Under the pieces are notes generated by a model. It searched no databases. It worked only from the letters and a program-made list of their open reading frames with translations, and had not been told where the DNA came from. Shown here piece after piece: positions 31,785 through 40,860 of a DNA stretch of 45,168 bases. Made by a program: the position numbers and the translations under genes. The DNA lies in contig CAUYUJ010015016.1 of NCBI GenBank assembly GCA_963575745.1, positions 1,053,681 through 1,098,848 of the forward strand, written 5' to 3'. Position 1 is the stretch's first letter; every line of letters begins with the position of its first letter. Source of the stretch: Prorocentrum cordatum (taxonomy: Eukaryota > Sar > Dinophyceae > Prorocentrales > Prorocentraceae).

Positions 31785-32164
31785 GTCCAGAGCTTCTGCA
31801 CGATCTCTGGGGACTGCAAGTAGTACACCCCGCGGTGCTTCACCAGGGTCCGCGCGGGTCGGGCATTGGTCTCGCCCTCAGACAGGTCGTCCTGGTCGCT
31901 TGCAGGGTCCGCGGCGTGCTCGGGTACATGCTCCTCCGGCACTGCGCCAAAGAGGCTCAGTTTGTGGCGGTGCTCGAGGTAATCTTTCTGCGCACAGACT
32001 ACGCAGGCTGCTTCGCATCGGGGCACTGGTTCGTTGCCCGAGAAGCGGTTGCACTTGCTGCCCGGGTGACAGAACTGCTGGAAGTGAGCAAAATGTTGCA
32101 CCATGATCCTCTTTTCCTGCCCAGCTATCGGCCTGCAGCCGGCCTCCGCCATCAGGAACAGCAC
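31754..32164 (-). CDS. Helitron-like protein, N-terminal segment with Cys cluster, shifted frame
   Basis: The frame (MLFLMAEAG, GQEKRIMVQHFAHFQQF, CHPG, CEAACVVC, DYLEHRHKLSLFG, YYLQSPEIVQKL) is a continuation of the same gene between 32178-34034 and 30426-31784. It leaves both neighbours by one-base register changes, near 32195 and near 31795. The HFxxFCHPG and CxxxCxxC residues suggest a metal-binding fold. The breaks could be real decay or base-calling indels; both sides remain conserved in style, which favours a recent event or an error. Confidence 0.7.
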   Translation of the reverse strand: MLFLMAEAGCRPIAGQEKRIMVQHFAHFQQFCHPGSKCNRFSGNEPVPRCEAACVVCAQKDYLEHRHKLSLFGAVPEEHVPEHAADPASDQDDLSEGETNARPARTLVKHRGVYYLQSPEIVQKLWTWTGTGSGGL

Positions 32165-32177
32165 CCGTTTGCGGTAT

Positions 32178-34034
32178 TCAGCCTCGCCCGCGTGGTTGTG
32201 CTGCTTGTGCCGCGCAGTCCTCCTCTGTTAAGTAGTCGCAGTCGCAAAGCTGGCACGCGAGCGGGCCCGTCATGACGGGGCGGTCGGAGAAGACGCGCAG
32301 CTGGTCCCCCTCCACCTCGCCGCCGGGAACGTAGCAGCTCTTCCCCGCGGGAGCGGCCGACGGCCTGCGCACTCGCTCCGCGCACCGTTGCGCGAATTCC
32401 TTGTGCTGCGCAGGCTGAGTAGCACCGCGGCTGGACACAAGCTCTTTGTAGGTGGCCAGGCGCCGCAGGATTGCCTTGGTCCGGATGCCACTCTTCGAGC
32501 ATGAGCAGGTCCTGGTCGATCCTGTTCTGCGCTTCCTCAGCGAACCCTTCCATGGGGTTTGGAAGGTCTTCCGCCTCCGCGACGCGAGCCGTTTTTGTGG
32601 CTTCACTCTCCTTCTGCTGGAAGGCCAGGAGCTCGGCCTGCTGCTCCGGGGAGAACTGTTTGGCCCTCTGTGTTTTCCGGACTTGCCAGCCCAGCTGCCG
32701 CTCTGCGAAGCTACGCCCGGCGGACTCCTTCGGATAGCGGCCGAGGTCTCGCACCTGCTGCATGAGCTCCTCGATCTTCGTCTGCTGCAGGAGCTCGTCG
32801 GGATTCGTGTCCGCCTGCTGGAGAGCCAGGAGCTCGGCCTCCTGCTCTGGGGAGAACTGGTTGGCCTTCCGTGCTTTCCGGACTTGCCAGCCCAGCTGCC
32901 GCTCTGCGACGTCACGCCCGGCGGACTCCTTCGGATAGCGTCCGAGGTCTCGCACCTGCTGCATGAGCTCCTCGATCTTCGTCTGCTGCAGGAGCTCGTC
33001 GGGCTTCGTGTCCGCCTGCAGGAAGGCCAGGAGCTCGGCCTCCTGCTCCGGGGAGAACTGGTTGGCCTTCCGTGCTCTCCGGACTTGCCAGCCCAGCTGC
33101 CTTCTGCGACGTCACGCCCGGCGGACTCCTTCGGATAGCGGCCGAGGTCTCGCACCTGCTGCATGAGCTCCTCGGTCTTCGTCTGCTGCAGGAGCTCGTC
33201 GGGCTTCGTGTCCGCCTGCTGGAAGGCCAGGAGCTCGGCCTCCGGCTCCGGGGAGAGCTGGTTGGCCTTCCGTGCTTTCCGGACTTGCCAGCCCAGCTGC
33301 CGCTCTGCGACGTCACGCCCGGCGGACTCCTTCGGATAGCGGCCGAGGTCTCGCACCTGCTGCATGAGCTCCTCGGTCTTCGTGTCCGCCAGCTGGAGGG
33401 CCCGGAGCTCTGCTTCCTGCTCCGGGGAGAACTCTTTGGCCTTTCGTGCTCTCCGAATTTTCTCGGCCATCTGCCGCTCTGCGAGGCCACGCCCGGCATT
33501 CTCCTTCGGGTAGCGGCCGAGGTCCCGCACCTGCTGCATGATCTCCTCGGTCTTCTGTCTCCGCTTGAGGTCTGCATTCTGCTGCGCCTTCTGCTGGGCG
33601 AGAGCTCCTGCTCCCGCTGCCACAGCAGGCGGAGAAGCACCGCTGCCTTTCGCAGCAGTCTGAGAAGCACCGCCGCCTGCATCCACTCTGACCGCGCTGG
33701 TGCTGGCTTGCGCTTGTCTGCTGGCGCCGGCGCTGGCACCAGAGTGTTCGGGGTGAGGCCTCGTGGCAGGCTGCAGCGCGCGGAGCTGCGCTTCCTGCTG
33801 CCTGCTCAGCGTCCCTGCTTTCCGTGCTCTGATGAGGCCCGCGGCAAGCCGCTTCTCCTCGGCGCTCGAGCGGCTCGATTGGGTAGGCAAGTGGCCTAGC
33901 TGCAGAATCGCATTAACGAGTTCCTGCGTGGCGGGCTGAGAAGCACCACCATCACCACCGGCCAATGCAGCTTGCAAACGGTTGCCGCCACTGCCACGGA
34001 CAGCTCCGCCTGAGGCGGGCGTGACTCCCGGCAT
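32178..34034 (-). CDS. Helitron-like protein, N-terminus with five 67-residue repeats, frame broken
   Basis: The open frame runs to 34076, but the first ATG is at 34034. Residues of the type VRDLGRYPKESAG, AERQLGWQVRKARK and LSPEQEAELLA recur five times with a 201-bp period (32640-33550), plus one diverged copy near 33800-33900. They look like helical helicase-associated (HA-like) repeats; the family name is an inference. The third full repeat is 200 bp instead of 201, so a base is lost near 33105. The register changes, and is regained near 32480 (before KAILRRLATYKEL). A C2H2-like CQLC motif follows, then the stop at 32178. GGASQPA-type inserts occur at 33935, 33658, 33628 and 32408. Confidence 0.7.
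   Translation of the reverse strand: MPGVTPASGGAVRGSGGNRLQAALAGGDGGASQPATQELVNAILQLGHLPTQSSRSSAEEKRLAAGLIRARKAGTLSRQQEAQLRALQPATRPHPEHSGASAGASRQAQASTSAVRVDAGGGASQTAAKGSGASPPAVAAGAGALAQQKAQQNADLKRRQKTEEIMQQVRDLGRYPKENAGRGLAERQMAEKIRRARKAKEFSPEQEAELRALQLADTKTEELMQQVRDLGRYPKESAGRDVAERQLGWQVRKARKANQLSPEPEAELLAFQQADTKPDELLQQTKTEELMQQVRDLGRYPKESAGRDVAEGSWAGKSGEHGRPTSSPRSRRPSSWPSCRRTRSPTSSCSRRRSRSSCSRCETSDAIRRSPPGVTSQSGSWAGKSGKHGRPTSSPQSRRPSSWLSSRRTRIPTSSCSRRRSRSSCSRCETSAAIRRSPPGVASQSGSWAGKSGKHRGPNSSPRSSRPSSWPSSRRRVKPQKRLASRRRKTFQTPWKGSLRKRRTGSTRTCSCSKSGIRTKAILRRLATYKELVSSRGATQPAQHKEFAQRCAERVRRPSAAPAGKSCYVPGGEVEGDQLRVFSDRPVMTGPLACQLCDCDYLTEEDCAAQAAQPRGRG
32640..33560 (-). repeat. 201-bp coding tandem repeat
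   Basis: Starts of the unit (catgagctcctcgatcttcg) are at 32761, 32962, 33162 and 33363. The spacings are 201, 200 and 201 bp, which pinpoints a one-base deletion in the third. The copies are nearly identical at DNA level, so the expansion is recent. Confidence 0.93.
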
Positions 34035-34076
34035 ACGCACCCAGACGCCGCCGCGGCACAAATCGGAACGAGCCAC

Positions 34077-34703
34077 GGAGGGACACTTGAGCCAGTGCTA
34101 TCAATAATTTTAGTATACAATGAGTTGTCCGCAAACGAGACACTGCTATCACCGGATTCAAATGCAAACGACACACTTCCATCAATGTTTTTAGTTTGGA
34201 GCGAGACATTGCTATCAATACTGGAGTTGTCTGCAAACGAGACACTTCCGGCCGCCGCAGCACCGCCGCGTCTAGAAAAGGAACTGCGGGCTGAGAAGCA
34301 CGGCAGGCTAAATTCAAGCAGTCGTCGCGGTGAGGGCAGCCGCCGCAGGGGCTCGCTGGCAGCCGCAGCAGCAGCTTGGGCACGCATCCTCGCACCCACT
34401 GTTGCGCGGTAGTTTTGAGCGCAAACAGAAACTCTGTGCAGGTACTCTCCAGAGCAATGGCAGGGTGAGAAGTACTGCAGGACGCAGGGAGCAATCTTGC
34501 ACAAGCGTCCACAACAGCAACTACTATGGGCTGAGAAGCACCGCAGGCGAATGCAAGTCAACGGAGGCTGGAACGAGATACTTGAGGCAAACATCGCTGG
34601 CAGCCCGCAAGGCGAATCCGAATCCGCCGTGCAAGCAGCGAAGAAGCGTGAGGCACACGATGCGCAGCAAGCTGAGAAGCATCGCTGACAAGACATGAGC
34701 AAC
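34077..34703. other. Spacer between the RPA-like and Rep genes
   Basis: Holds three or four degraded units of the 33/48-bp repeat (aaacgagacactgctatcac at 34133 and related copies to 34250) and several copies of the 19-nt repeat (34288, 34530, 34668). Open frames here are short and have no recognisable domain. No gene is called. Confidence 0.7.
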
Positions 34704-36596
34704 TCATTTCAAGCTTTCTCCTGACGGGTGGCCTTCGAGGATTCTGCACTTCTTGGCGGAGTCGGGCGTCTTGCTCCACTCATTCATCCGCTTGTGGTCG
34801 CCAGATTGCTGGAGCTCTGTGCGCATCCCCAGTGTCCTTAATTTTTTGATGAAGTACTGCGCCTCTGTCACTGCGGAATCGTCGATGTGGGTTACGCTGT
34901 GCACCGTGATACCATCTTTTGAACAGCCTGTAATGAGCAACAGGCAGACTCTGTGCTTCGCTCTGTTGGGCGGGTCCATTTTGAACGAGAGCAAGTTGTC
35001 TACGGAGCAATAGCCGTGAATCGTCACCGCGTGTGAACTCTCATCGCCAGAGGCGTCCGTGACACCTGGTGTAGAGACGACGAAGCCACCCGCAGTGGAC
35101 ACGCACCGCGACTTCTGCGTGTTGCGTACAAGAGCCACTGCCACGCGGCAGTTCCGGGCAAGCTGAGAAGCGTCACCCCCGCCACCCGCCAGGGGATACT
35201 CCACGCGCATGCCGTAGAAGGGGCAGGGGCGTATCTCAGAAAGGTGTGCCGCGAGCATAGCATCCTGGCTCTCGCGGCACTGCTTCAGGATCTCCAAGAC
35301 GACATTGTAAGAGGTATTGGGGGCGTGCGATATCTGGAGCGGCGATACCGCAACCACAGTCGTGTTAACAAAAGTCCGCTCAGGCGTGTCCTCCTCTCCA
35401 TTCGCAGCCACATGGCGCACGCGTCGTAGCATGCGGCAATTGCTGAAAGGAGGGAAGGAGATAGCTCTCTCATCGTGGATCTTCTTAAACTCCGCCATGG
35501 TATCAATGCCGGTCAAGACGAAGGCTGCCGCTTGGGATACGCCAACTTTGCAGGAGCCACTGAAATCGCGGGCGGTAGTGGTGAAGAATACGCGTTCGCC
35601 TTTGCTCTCCACCACAGAGTCGGCGGGCTCTGGCTCCTCGAGTCTCATGCCATTGACCTGCAACAAGAGTGGCAAGGTTGCGGTTGGGTCTTCCGACGCC
35701 ATCGCCAGACAGGCACAGCAGGAGAGGAGCGCGTCTCCGGTGAGAACCTGTGAAGCGTGGTCTGGGTCCCATGTGGTCGCATGGGCGGTGGTCAGCTGCT
35801 CCCGGTCCTTCGCGAAATCTTGATTCGCCGCTAGGTCGTTGAGTTGCATCATTCTGGGGCAAGAGCACGCATAATCCACCACGCGATCCTGCGACAGGTT
35901 CAGCTCCAGTTTGCCGTCGAATTTGGCCGCTACGTTGAGAAACAGCAGCGGTTGTCCTTTGTGAGTCCGACAAAGCTCTATGTTGGCTGTTCCCCAGACA
36001 GCAACCACAGCCTCCGCTGTCCTGGAGTTGGTCGTCTGGGTGCCGCCCACCAGGTGTACACTTGCCACTGGAGGGTGGCCCGCGGGAGTGCGCGTGTCTG
36101 AAACGGAATGAACCACAGCCATGACGTCGAAGCAGCGCTGCGACTTGATGTTCATCATGTCTGCCACTGTCGTCTGCGGAGCCGGCGCCGATGCCAAGGT
36201 GGCTTCCTCCTGAGAGCTACTGAGGATAGGAGTGCACAGTGTGCGCTCGAGGTCGACCACGACACGAACAGACGCGTGCACAAAAGCGCCCTGCTGCTGG
36301 CTGCCCAGGCCGACCCAGGAAAGTTTCCACGCTGTGACCGGGAGGAACTTCTTGAGAGCACCTTCGACTTCTGCTGTAGTTCCTTTGAAGATCGCCTCGC
36401 AGTAGTTCTCTGAGTCCGTGCCGAGCAAAATGCACGTGAATCGGCTTGCATTAACCTGCTGGCCATTGCGTCTGCTCTTGTACGAGTACTTGATCTCCCT
36501 GGGCTTGTACACTCGAACCAGGAAGTCTTGGGTTTTAGCGCTGCTCTTCGTGAGACTACCCAGTGGGGACGTTGGCTGGTCTGCGGCAGCAGCCAT
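34704..36596 (-). CDS. RPA-like OB-fold protein
   Basis: 630 residues, starting with ATG at 36596 (MAAAADQPTSPLG) and ending at 34704. The stretch FDVMAVVHSVSDTRTP followed by VHLVGGTQ (near residue 150) has the pattern of an OB-fold DNA-binding domain of replication protein A subunit 1, and the length is near that of RPA1. A second beta-rich region near 20-125 and a third near 400-560 could be further OB folds. Family knowledge: plant and animal Helitrons often carry an RPA gene next to Rep/helicase, presumably to coat single-stranded DNA. I see no C-terminal zinc ribbon. One degenerate hexapeptide insert (GGDASQLA) is present. The RPA assignment is an inference from pattern. Confidence 0.65.
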   Translation of the reverse strand: MAAAADQPTSPLGSLTKSSAKTQDFLVRVYKPREIKYSYKSRRNGQQVNASRFTCILLGTDSENYCEAIFKGTTAEVEGALKKFLPVTAWKLSWVGLGSQQQGAFVHASVRVVVDLERTLCTPILSSSQEEATLASAPAPQTTVADMMNIKSQRCFDVMAVVHSVSDTRTPAGHPPVASVHLVGGTQTTNSRTAEAVVAVWGTANIELCRTHKGQPLLFLNVAAKFDGKLELNLSQDRVVDYACSCPRMMQLNDLAANQDFAKDREQLTTAHATTWDPDHASQVLTGDALLSCCACLAMASEDPTATLPLLLQVNGMRLEEPEPADSVVESKGERVFFTTTARDFSGSCKVGVSQAAAFVLTGIDTMAEFKKIHDERAISFPPFSNCRMLRRVRHVAANGEEDTPERTFVNTTVVAVSPLQISHAPNTSYNVVLEILKQCRESQDAMLAAHLSEIRPCPFYGMRVEYPLAGGGGDASQLARNCRVAVALVRNTQKSRCVSTAGGFVVSTPGVTDASGDESSHAVTIHGYCSVDNLLSFKMDPPNRAKHRVCLLLITGCSKDGITVHSVTHIDDSAVTEAQYFIKKLRTLGMRTELQQSGDHKRMNEWSKTPDSAKKCRILEGHPSGESLK

Positions 36597-36599
36597 GAT

Positions 36600-36795
36600 A
36601 GCTCACCTTGAGGATCACCGTGGAGTGCACAGTGACACAGGCTGAGAAGCACCGTGCAGGGCACGATGCACACAGGGCGTGTAGCACCGTGCAGGGCACG
36701 GTGACACTGGGCGAGCAAGACCGCACAGGGCACGGTGGCGCGTCCGATGGCAGACGCGCAACACAAGGGGGCTTTTGCAACCAGAACGGCAATGG
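36600..36795. repeat. Short palindromic repeats upstream of the RPA-like gene
   Basis: Copies of accgtgcagggcacggtg, a near-perfect inverted repeat with 7-8 bp arms, occur three or four times between 36650 and 36735, starting inside a copy of the 19-nt repeat. They lie directly upstream of the start codon on the minus strand. A role in expression is possible but not shown. Confidence 0.75.
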
Positions 36796-36796
36796 T

Positions 36797-37165
36797 TAGA
36801 AGACACTGCTATCAACGCACGGAGCTCGAATGGATGTATGTCCAAACGAGACACTGCTATGAACGCACGGAGCTCGAATGGGTGTACGTCCAAACGAGAC
36901 ACTGCTATCAACGCACGGAGCTTGAATGGGTGTATGTCCAAACGAGACACTGCTATCAACGCACGGAGCTTGAATGGATATATGGTCAAACAAGACACTG
37001 CTATCAACGCCCGAAGCTTGAATGGATGTATGTCCAAACGAGACACTGCTATCAACGCACGGAGTTTGAATGGATGTGTGTCCAAACGAGACACTGCCAT
37101 GAACGCACAGAGTTTGAAATATGTATGTCCAAACAAGACACTGCTATCAACGCCCGGAGCGCACC
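36797..37165. repeat. 48-bp tandem array B (upstream of the RPA-like gene)
   Basis: Seven to eight copies of the same 48-bp unit as array A, same orientation. Some copies carry agctcgaatgg instead of agcttgaatgg and one has ggtcaaacaag. Confidence 0.95.
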
Positions 37166-37640
37166 CCCTTGTGGCGTCGAAGAAAGCACATTAGTGTTAT
37201 GTGCGTGTGTGTATGGGTGTGCTGTGTATGCTGTGTGGTGTGCCATGTTGTCTTGTGATGTGCTGCGGCACTGTGTGTGCGTGCTATGTGCTGCGGCACT
37301 GTGTGTGTGCTGTGTGCTGTGCGTGCTCTGTGCTATACTGTTCATGTCCGTGTTGATGATCGAAGGGAACAGTGGACGTGGGTGAAGACGAGACTCTGGC
37401 ATCAATGTATGATTTTTCTGGCAGGGAGTCACGGCCCAGAAGAGTCGAAGTGTCTGCACAGAAGACAGCGCTGCCCCATCAGCACCGACGTGTCTAGAAA
37501 AGCTCGAAGTGTCTGCGAAGAAGACAGTGCTGCCCCATCAGCACAGACGCGTCTAGAAAAGCAACCGCGGGCTGAGAAGCACCGCGGGCTGAGAAGCACC
37601 GCGGGCTGAGAAGTACCGCGGGCAAAAGTGGGCAAACGCT
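37166..37640. other. Spacer with TG-rich tract, 57-bp duplication and triplicated 19-nt repeat
   Basis: 37195-37350 is TGTG/GTGC-rich. 37451-37560 holds two copies of a unit of about 55-57 bp (agacagcgctgccccatcag and tgtctagaaaagc). 37565-37620 holds three head-to-tail copies of the 19-nt repeat (gcgggctgagaagcaccgcg). No gene is seen. Confidence 0.8.
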
Positions 37641-38312
37641 TCAGCGGCTCGCCGCCTGCCGCGACAGCATCTTGGGCACCCACTCCCGCACCCACTGCAA
37701 CACGTTATGCTTGTGCTCATTCCAGAAGCACAACATTGCGGATATCGTGCAGACAGGAACCGACTTGCCATTACCGCCGGAGCCGAGTGTCAAAGAGATC
37801 GCTTTCAAAGCCTGCTGTTCGCGAAGTTTCGTGGTCATGCCGGGCATGATCTTTCGCAAGGCAAGGCGCGATCCGCGTGGAACCGGCCACCGACCAGACA
37901 AAGCCAAGAGGTCACCAGGCAGCAAACGCGGCACTGTCAGTTTGGAACTGAGCCCAGCCAGCATGGTGATTTCCAGGATTCGTTTGCACTTGTATGCCCC
38001 GCATCCATCGACCTTGAATTCGCGCTTGCTTGCCAGTTGGAAAACTATTTGAACAAGGCTGAGGAGCACCTGTCGCCGCTGGGCCGTCTGCGGGGAGGGC
38101 GTGCATGAGGAGAGCAGTTGCGCCATCTTGTTGCCAACGACGCGCATGAACTCAACAAGCTGCGCTGCAATGTTGCCGCGACAGATCTTCCCCGGGTGCT
38201 GGCCGCCACGGTGCACGACCGCCGCAGTGTCGAGGTAATGCCTGAAACCTTTCAAGTCGTTTTGAGCTAGGTATGGCGCTGCAGCATCCACGGTCGCTGC
38301 CAAGCCCGTCAT
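37641..38312 (-). CDS. Unrecognised protein, C-terminal part
   Basis: 223 residues from the internal Met at 38312; the frame is open further up, to about 38390 (GASQPADFAQHECFGAF). I do not recognise a domain. It is a mixed, globular-looking sequence with a Gly-rich loop (LGSGGNGKS) and a Cys pair (CGAYKCK). One copy of the 19-nt repeat is read here in another frame (QVLLSLVQ near 38060). It follows 38309-38719 with a one-base register change at a copy of the 19-nt repeat, so both are probably one gene. Confidence 0.55.
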   Translation of the reverse strand: MTGLAATVDAAAPYLAQNDLKGFRHYLDTAAVVHRGGQHPGKICRGNIAAQLVEFMRVVGNKMAQLLSSCTPSPQTAQRRQVLLSLVQIVFQLASKREFKVDGCGAYKCKRILEITMLAGLSSKLTVPRLLPGDLLALSGRWPVPRGSRLALRKIMPGMTTKLREQQALKAISLTLGSGGNGKSVPVCTISAMLCFWNEHKHNVLQWVREWVPKMLSRQAASR

Positions 38313-38719
38313 GGCAGCAATGTGCGCATGAGGTGGCGGGAACGCACCAAAACACTCGTGCTGCGCGAAGTCCGCAGGCTGAGAAGCACCGCGGCACCTT
38401 TCTCCAGGGATTCCTGCAGTTTGCGTTGATCCCCGGGGTCAAATGGTTGGTATACAGGGTTTTCTGGCGATCGGATACCTGAAACGAATTCTGACAAGAG
38501 CTCTAAATTCACATTGCCATGCAGAGATGCGATGCCTGAACATACACAATCCCGAGCCTGCTTAGCTGCACATGCCCCACATGCGAAATGCAGTTCTGCA
38601 CTCGAAGGCCGAGGGGCACTGCGAATGCGAAAGCGAACGAGGGCATCATTGTACAAGAAGCGCTCAAATCTGCTTGTTGGGGTTTTTGCACCAACTAACA
38701 GTGAAGATATGACATTCAT
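38309..38719 (-). CDS. Unrecognised protein, N-terminal part
   Basis: ATG at 38719 (MNVISSLLVGAKTP). It contains a Cys cluster (CGACAAKQARDCVC) that could bind metal, and the segment SPENPVYQPFDPGDQRKL. At about 38390 the frame enters a copy of the 19-nt repeat (KGAAVLLSLR) and thereafter reads nonsense, while the GASQPA frame continues into the C-terminal part. Insertion of a repeat whose length is not a multiple of three, or a single-base error, would explain this. Confidence 0.5.
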   Translation of the reverse strand: MNVISSLLVGAKTPTSRFERFLYNDALVRFRIRSAPRPSSAELHFACGACAAKQARDCVCSGIASLHGNVNLELLSEFVSGIRSPENPVYQPFDPGDQRKLQESLEKGAAVLLSLRTSRSTSVLVRSRHLMRTLLP

Positions 38720-38759
38720 CTGAAGCGTAACTTCGCCACCACGTCTGCACCCGGAGCGC

Positions 38760-39095
38760 CTTGCCGTTCTCCTCGCAGCACGGCGGCGACCTGAAGTTCG
38801 CTGGCCGAAATGGAGCTGAGGCGCGTTGGTCCACGATGGTTTTCCCTCTGGGCGCGGCCACGAGGCCCGCCAGGGACTCCCAAGAAAGGCGAAAAGATTT
38901 CCCAGAGGCTCAGGAGGCCCGAAGAGGTTTCCCCAGAAGGGCCCTCAGAGGCCCGTCAGAACCCCTCAGGAGGCTCCGAAGGAGCTCCTCAGAACCCCGA
39001 AGCGGCCCGAGGAGGCCGTTCAGACGCCCGCGCCCGAGCACGGAAGCAAGCGACAGCGATGCTACAACATGGGCCGGCGGAATGAGCGAAGCGAA
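38760..39095. repeat. GC-rich degenerate repeat ending in gggccggcggaatgagcgaa
   Basis: Irregular gaggcccgaagagg and ctcctcagaaccccg units like those at 22641-23185, with the same end motif at 39070-39095. The following 39096-39490 is unique DNA with one 19-nt repeat copy at 39246 and no gene. Confidence 0.7.
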
Positions 39096-39496
39096 TGAAT
39101 AGTTGCACTCCTCGGAGTGGCCAAATCTTTCTTCTCCGTGCCAGGGACTAGCGCGGGTCGAAACCTTTTGGTCACAGAACTTGTTTTTTTGAAGACCAAT
39201 TTCTTGACCATCGCTAGTTGGCTGAAAGAACCGTAAATGACTAGGCAGGCTGAGAAGCACCGCGGGGCGCGGTGAAGCAGCGCATTCAATATGCAGAACA
39301 GAAAGGTGGGTTGAGCATAAAGGGGCACGGACAACGAAATGGATGATGAATGGATGATTATGAAGGGGCCCGGACAATGACGTGGATGATGATAAGCTGA
39401 AAGCATAGCTGGAAGCATGAGGGCCCTGGTGGCCTGAGCGAAGGCATAGCTGAAGTACAGCATTTCTGAAAGCATAGCAGGAAGGTCCTGGTACGA

Positions 39497-40165
39497 GACA
39501 CTGCCATCAACGCACGGAGCTCGAATGGATGTATGTCCAAACGAGACACTGCTATCAACGCACGGAGCTTGAATGGGTGCATGTCCAAACGAGACACTGC
39601 TATCAACGCGCGGAGCTTGAATGGATGCATGCCCAGACGAGACGCTGCTATCATCGCACGGAGCTCGAATGGATGCATGTCCAAAGGAGACACTGGCATC
39701 AACGCACGGTGCTTGAATGGGTGTACGTCCAAACGAGACACCGCTGTCAACGCACGGAGCTTGAATGGATGCATGGTCAAACAAGACACTGCTATCATCG
39801 CAAGAAGCTTAAATGGATGTATGTCCAACCGAGACACTGCTGTCAACGCACGGAGCTTGAATGGATGTATGTCCAAACGAGACACTGCTATCAACGCACA
39901 GAGCTTGAATGGATGCATGTCCAAACGAGACACTGCTATCAACGCACAGAGCTCGAGAGGATGCACCTCCAAACGAAACACTGCTATCAACGCACGGAGC
40001 TCGAATGGATGCATGTCCAAACGAGACACTGGCATCAACGCACGGAGCTTGAATGGGTGCACGTCCAAACGAGACACTGCTATCAACGCACGGAGCTTGA
40101 ATGGATGCATGGTCAAACAAGACACTGCTATCAACGCACGCACTGCTATCAACGCACAGAGCTTG
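39497..40165. repeat. 48-bp tandem array C
   Basis: About 14 copies of the 48-bp unit, same orientation as arrays A and B, with ordered variants (ggatgcatgtccaaa, gggtgcacgtccaaa, ggtcaaacaag). The ggtcaaacaag variant recurs in all three arrays at a similar place, which suggests copying of larger blocks. It lies between the nuclease gene and the unrecognised gene. Confidence 0.95.
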
Positions 40166-40629
40166 GTACTACACAGTTGTATCACAGACTCGCAGGACAG
40201 TAGGACTCGCAGGACTACATTGTGTACATAGTATTATGTGCAGGGACTCGTAAGACCTGAGTCTCTACTGGTGTGCTGGGCGAATCCATTGGTGATGATG
40301 TGATGATTGACTGCGATGACGAGATGATGACCGCGCTCCTTCGATGTGTTTTGCATATCTTTCTCGGGCCTCCAACTACGTCTTGGCAGAGGTCTTGGAA
40401 ACGGCCAGCCTGCAAAAGCGGCGGGCTGAGCTGTGCTAACACTTTGGCAGACGTCTTGGAACTGAGGAGCGGCGTGCGAAGCGGAGAGCCTGCGAAACCT
40501 GCAGGCTGAGAAGCACCGCAGAAACTCGCAGGCTGAGAAGCACCGCGGCCGCGCAGTCCTACTACTGCTGCGAGTAGTATCAGAAGACCGCAGGCTGAGA
40601 AGCACCGCGGGCACACGGGCTTGGAAACC
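40166..40629. other. Spacer with clustered 19-nt repeats
   Basis: Copies of the 19-nt repeat at 40501, 40528 and 40590 (gcaggctgagaagcaccgc). The overlapping open frames have no domain. I see no gene. Confidence 0.65.
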
Positions 40630-40836
40630 TTACCTCTCCCGCTCGTCTTGCAGGAAGTCGCGCCAATCCGGCGGCTGCCAAGAGTCGATGATGCGCCGAG
40701 ACCCACCGCCCGTGCTGCCGCCGATGCCCAGGTAATCCCCTCCCGCAGTACGGAGGCGGCCGTGTCCTAGCGCCACAATCGCCTGGTTCCGGTTGACTCG
40801 CAACTCGCCGCTGTCCCACTTCCGAAGCACGTCCAA
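40630..40836 (-). CDS. Open frame in phase with, and after the stop of, the nuclease gene
   Basis: After the TAG at 40861-40863 the same frame stays open for about 76 more codons (VPTLTRKQLDVLRKW, ALGHGRLRTAGGDYLG, QPPDWRDFLQDERER) before the next stop at 40630. The composition is protein-like and unlike the surrounding spacer. It may be a natural extension lost to a nonsense mutation, a read-through product or a second exon. It has no ATG of its own at its start. Confidence 0.45.
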   Translation of the reverse strand: MDVLRKWDSGELRVNRNQAIVALGHGRLRTAGGDYLGIGGSTGGGSRRIIDSWQPPDWRDFLQDERER

Positions 40837-40860
40837 CTGCTTGCGCGTGAGAGTGGGAAC

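Noticed and set aside
34086-34094. TGGCTCAAG on the minus strand just upstream of the Rep gene, equal to the 3' end of the dinoflagellate spliced leader
   Set aside because: Only nine bases match; another TGGCTCAAG occurs by chance within exon 2 near 24311, so a relict spliced leader is not supported.
39497-40165. CRISPR-like array
   Set aside because: Units are contiguous with no unique spacers, the genome is eukaryotic and no cas gene is present; it is a tandem minisatellite.
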